Source of the DNA: JBFHDX01 sp041584475
GTDB taxonomy: Bacteria > Pseudomonadota > Alphaproteobacteria > UBA8366 > JADFVY01
DNA: 24,927 nt
Assembly (NCBI GenBank): GCA_041584475.1
Contig: JBFHDX010000054.1
Span: 1-24,927, forward strand
Reading direction: 5' to 3'
Part shown: positions 22,941 to 24,927 of the stretch, piece by piece
Layout: each line of letters starts with the position of its first letter
Position numbering within the stretch: the first letter of the stretch is position 1
Made by a program: the position numbers and the translations under genes
Notes under the pieces: model-generated
Told to the model about the DNA's origin: nothing
Seen by the model: the letters and a program-made list of their open reading frames with translations, nothing else
Databases searched by the model: none

Positions 22941-23528
22941 TCAGCCGCCGTCCGGCTGGGGCGCGGCCGCCGGATCGCCGGCCGCCGCCGGATACGGCTG
23001 ACCCGCGGCATGGGCCAGCGCGCCCGGATGGACCGGAACGGGGCCGAGTTCGGGCCGGGCCGGCGCCCCCACGGAGAGCAGCTCGCCGTGGTCGCTCAGC
23101 GTCGCCGCGACGAGCCACGCATGGTGGTCCGGGAAATCCGGCCGGCAGACGAGCAGATGCTCGCCGAGCGAGAACAGACGGCGCGACGGTACCGGACCCG
23201 TTGCCTCGAACATGGCGCGCCCCGCCGCCATGTCCGCCACGTCGCGGTGGCGCATGACCGTTACCTGCAGCTGTCCCGACGACAGCAGGCTGGCGAGGCG
23301 ACGCTGGTCGGGCGCCCGGCTCGCCCGCGGGCTGCTCTCGGGCAACCACAGCTCCAGCGTCTGGACGATCTCGCGGGCCAGCGTGTAGCTCGGCGGATCG
23401 GCCCGGCACGAGCCGATAAGCAGATGTTTCTGGCGATAGACCTGCCATTGCCGGTACGGCGTGTGGCCGCCGAGCACGACCCACGCCGCGCCGGCGGCCG
23501 CCATGCGCACGAAACCGCGCCGTCTCAT
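22941..23528 (-). CDS. Short TAXI-like (TRAP solute-binding type) protein with Tat-like leader
   Basis: A 195-residue protein beginning MRRRGFVRMAAAGAAW, a Tat-like or Sec signal or membrane anchor. The segments LLIGSCRADPPSYTLAREIVQ, LASLLSSGQLQVTVMRHRDVADM and the late VHPGALAHAAG resemble the N- and C-terminal landmarks of TAXI-family solute-binding proteins (normally about 320 residues). The central part is missing or compressed, and the tail is Pro/Ala/Gly-rich. No TRAP membrane subunits are in view. It follows the acetamidase-like gene by 24 bases, probably in one transcript. It may be a periplasmic sensor or binding partner rather than a transporter component; this is inference and the family call is tentative. 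Confidence 0.6.
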   Translation of the reverse strand: MRRRGFVRMAAAGAAWVVLGGHTPYRQWQVYRQKHLLIGSCRADPPSYTLAREIVQTLELWLPESSPRASRAPDQRRLASLLSSGQLQVTVMRHRDVADMAAGRAMFEATGPVPSRRLFSLGEHLLVCRPDFPDHHAWLVAATLSDHGELLSVGAPARPELGPVPVHPGALAHAAGQPYPAAAGDPAAAPQPDGG

Positions 23529-23552
23529 GTCGCGACCGGCGGATCCGCCGCC

Positions 23553-24815
23553 CTATTCCGCGCCGCCCTCGAAGACGTCGAGGTCGATGATCGCCGAGAC
23601 CGTGTAGTTGGGTACGTCGACGACCTGTCCGACCACCAGGTCGACGGCGACGCTGGACAGGATATAGGCCTGCTCGGGCGTCATCCCGTGCTCGCGCTGG
23701 ATGTAGTCGATCATCTCGATCAGCGCGTTGCGCGCCGCCAGCGACAGGTCCTCCGACAGGTTCTCGAGGCTGCCGATGCGCTCACCGTCGATATAGCTGT
23801 GCGTCGGCGGGATCGTGCCGCCCGCCTTCAGCGGGAAACCGACCGTGGCATAGAACCGGGCCGGCGCGATGTATTTGAGCTGCGGCCCGCCTTCGAAATG
23901 CGGCGAGGAGATCTCCCGCGCCCGGCCCTTGAGGACCTCCGTGCGCAGCGTGACGACGGCACCCATCTCGACCGCCGTGCCCGACACCTCGCCGTCGCCC
24001 TGCGCGTAATGGACGTCGCCGACGAACAGGCCGCAACCGTCGACGAAACAGGGCAGCATCAGCTTCGTGCCGACCTGCATCTGCTGCACGTCCATGTTGC
24101 CGCCGTTCTCGCGCGGCGGAATCGTGCGCAGGCACAGTTCCTTGCCGCTGCCGTTCGGCCCGCAGATGTTGGCGGGAAGCGCCCCGATCGGCTGCGGCGG
24201 CAGGGCGACGCCGCCGGCCTCACCGAGCTTTTTCTCGCGCTCGAGCCACGCCCTCGCCTCCGGCTCGCCGGGCAGCACGCCGACCGAGCCCATGAAGGCG
24301 GCCATCGGTACGCGGACGCCCGGCATCTGGTCGGACACCGCGGCCTGGCGCGTTAGTTTCCAGTTGACGATATAGGGCTCGGTATAGATGTCGCGCAGGA
24401 ACCCGAAGCCGGGGACGATCACGGTATAGCCGTACTCGTCCGGCGCGATGTCGAGCAGCTCGACCACCAGCACGTCGCCGCGCGCCGCACCCTCGATGAA
24501 GACCGGTCCGGTCATCGGGTGCACGAGGTTGAGGTCGAGCGCGGTGACGTCGGCGGCGACCGAATCGAGGCGCAGGTCGCTGTCGAGCGCGTCGCGCGTC
24601 TCGATCACGATGATCTGGCCCGGCCGGGCGCGCGCCGCCGCCGGGATCGCATGATGATAGCGGTTGAAACAGTTGCGGTCGTCGGCGCAGTGGGCGCCCG
24701 TCTTGGCGACGACGACGCGGCTCTGCCATTTCTGTTCGGTGGTGTCGGCCCGGGCGGTGCCGATGGCCGCGACAACCACCGCCGCGGCGACGACGGATTC
24801 GCGAAAAATTCGCAT
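23553..24815 (-). CDS. Exported acetamidase/formamidase-family protein
   Basis: A 420-residue member of the FmdA/AmdA family, which hydrolyses short amides such as formamide and acetamide. Family stretches include LNLVHPMTGPVFIEGAARGDVLVVELLDI (cited in part, about residues 94-122), CGPNGSGKELC, GGNMDVQQMQVGTKLMLP-type text near 240, FVGDVHYAQGDGEVSGTAVEM and a PTHSYIDGE segment. It begins with a clear Sec signal (MRIFRES, hydrophobic core, cleavage after ARA at residue 23), which cytoplasmic relatives lack. It has exactly six cysteines, in three close pairs (C43/C49, C218/C228, C256/C261), as expected for disulfides in the periplasm. GGAGG lies 11-12 bases before the ATG. It is the first gene of a two-gene unit. 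Confidence 0.88.
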   Translation of the reverse strand: MRIFRESVVAAAVVVAAIGTARADTTEQKWQSRVVVAKTGAHCADDRNCFNRYHHAIPAAARARPGQIIVIETRDALDSDLRLDSVAADVTALDLNLVHPMTGPVFIEGAARGDVLVVELLDIAPDEYGYTVIVPGFGFLRDIYTEPYIVNWKLTRQAAVSDQMPGVRVPMAAFMGSVGVLPGEPEARAWLEREKKLGEAGGVALPPQPIGALPANICGPNGSGKELCLRTIPPRENGGNMDVQQMQVGTKLMLPCFVDGCGLFVGDVHYAQGDGEVSGTAVEMGAVVTLRTEVLKGRAREISSPHFEGGPQLKYIAPARFYATVGFPLKAGGTIPPTHSYIDGERIGSLENLSEDLSLAARNALIEMIDYIQREHGMTPEQAYILSSVAVDLVVGQVVDVPNYTVSAIIDLDVFEGGAE

Positions 24816-24884
24816 TGTGGATCACTCCTCCCTGTCTGGAGCGCCGTGCGATCGGCGTTGATTTCTCTTTTTTCTCGCGACCCG

Positions 24885-24913
24885 ATATTACGCGCCGCGC
24901 GTCGCGCGGGCAA
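24885..24913 (-). promoter_or_regulatory. Candidate promoter of the acetamidase/TAXI-like unit
   Basis: On the minus strand, TTGCCC (24913-24908) and TAATAT (24890-24885) are 17 bases apart, matching 4 of 6 positions each. The predicted start leaves a leader of about 60 bases before the ATG at 24815. Confidence 0.35.
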
Positions 24914-24927
24914 TGCGCCAGCGCGCC

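Noticed and set aside
22941..23528. Possibility that the TAXI-like gene is a frameshifted pseudogene of a full-length binding protein
   Set aside because: One continuous frame runs from the leader to a C-terminal HPGAL landmark with no sign of a second broken frame, so a naturally short protein is more likely.

Overview
The window is a very GC-rich, densely coded bacterial segment with typical proteobacterial genes: Tat and Sec export signals, a dipeptide-type ABC transporter, an outer-membrane LpxR-family barrel and a rhodoquinone biosynthesis gene. This suggests an alphaproteobacterium, perhaps near the Rhodospirillales. That placement is inference from gene content and style. I see no tRNA, rRNA, IS element, phage gene or CRISPR array.

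Layout. Positions 1-1070 hold the 3' end of a TIM-barrel enzyme gene overlapping a HAD phosphatase gene. A DUF255/thioredoxin-fold protein with a signal peptide follows (1107-3272) and converges, with 3 bases between the stops, on a GMC oxidoreductase gene (4913-3276). A cyclic-2,3-diphosphoglycerate-synthetase-like P-loop protein (5057-6415) ends at a strong hairpin terminator. From 16082 down to 6605 runs a long minus-strand block: MarR regulator, zinc alcohol dehydrogenase, two enolase-superfamily (mandelate racemase/galactonate dehydratase-like) enzymes, then a complete peptide/opine-type ABC importer (binding protein, two permeases, fused double ATPase). This looks like uptake and oxidation/dehydration of an unidentified hydroxy- or sugar-acid-like substrate.

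Divergent from the MarR gene is a tightly coupled plus-strand operon (16224-20186): a homogentisate-dioxygenase-like protein, a fumarylacetoacetate-hydrolase-family protein, a class A FAD monooxygenase, and a 67-residue DUF2783-type protein. Three of its junctions are 4-base stop/start overlaps or short gaps. The large-flavoprotein plus tiny-partner pair resembles the two-component 3-hydroxyphenylacetate 6-hydroxylase MhaAB of Pseudomonas putida, whose product homogentisate would be cleaved by the other enzymes. A near-perfect 18-bp palindrome lies between the -35 and -10 elements of the operon promoter and is the likely MarR operator.

The right part carries an LpxR-like lipid A deacylase, an isochorismatase-family hydrolase with its own promoter, and rquA (rhodoquinone biosynthesis). 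A perfect FNR/FixK box (TTGAT-N4-ATCAA) precedes rquA, consistent with low-oxygen control. The window ends with a minus-strand pair: an exported acetamidase/formamidase-family protein and a short TAXI-like protein with a Tat-like leader.

The points most worth checking are the MhaAB/Hmg module with its MarR operator, the FNR box before rquA, a 12-base sequence shared by the MarR operator and the rquA leader, and an enolase-superfamily enzyme lacking its first metal ligand.
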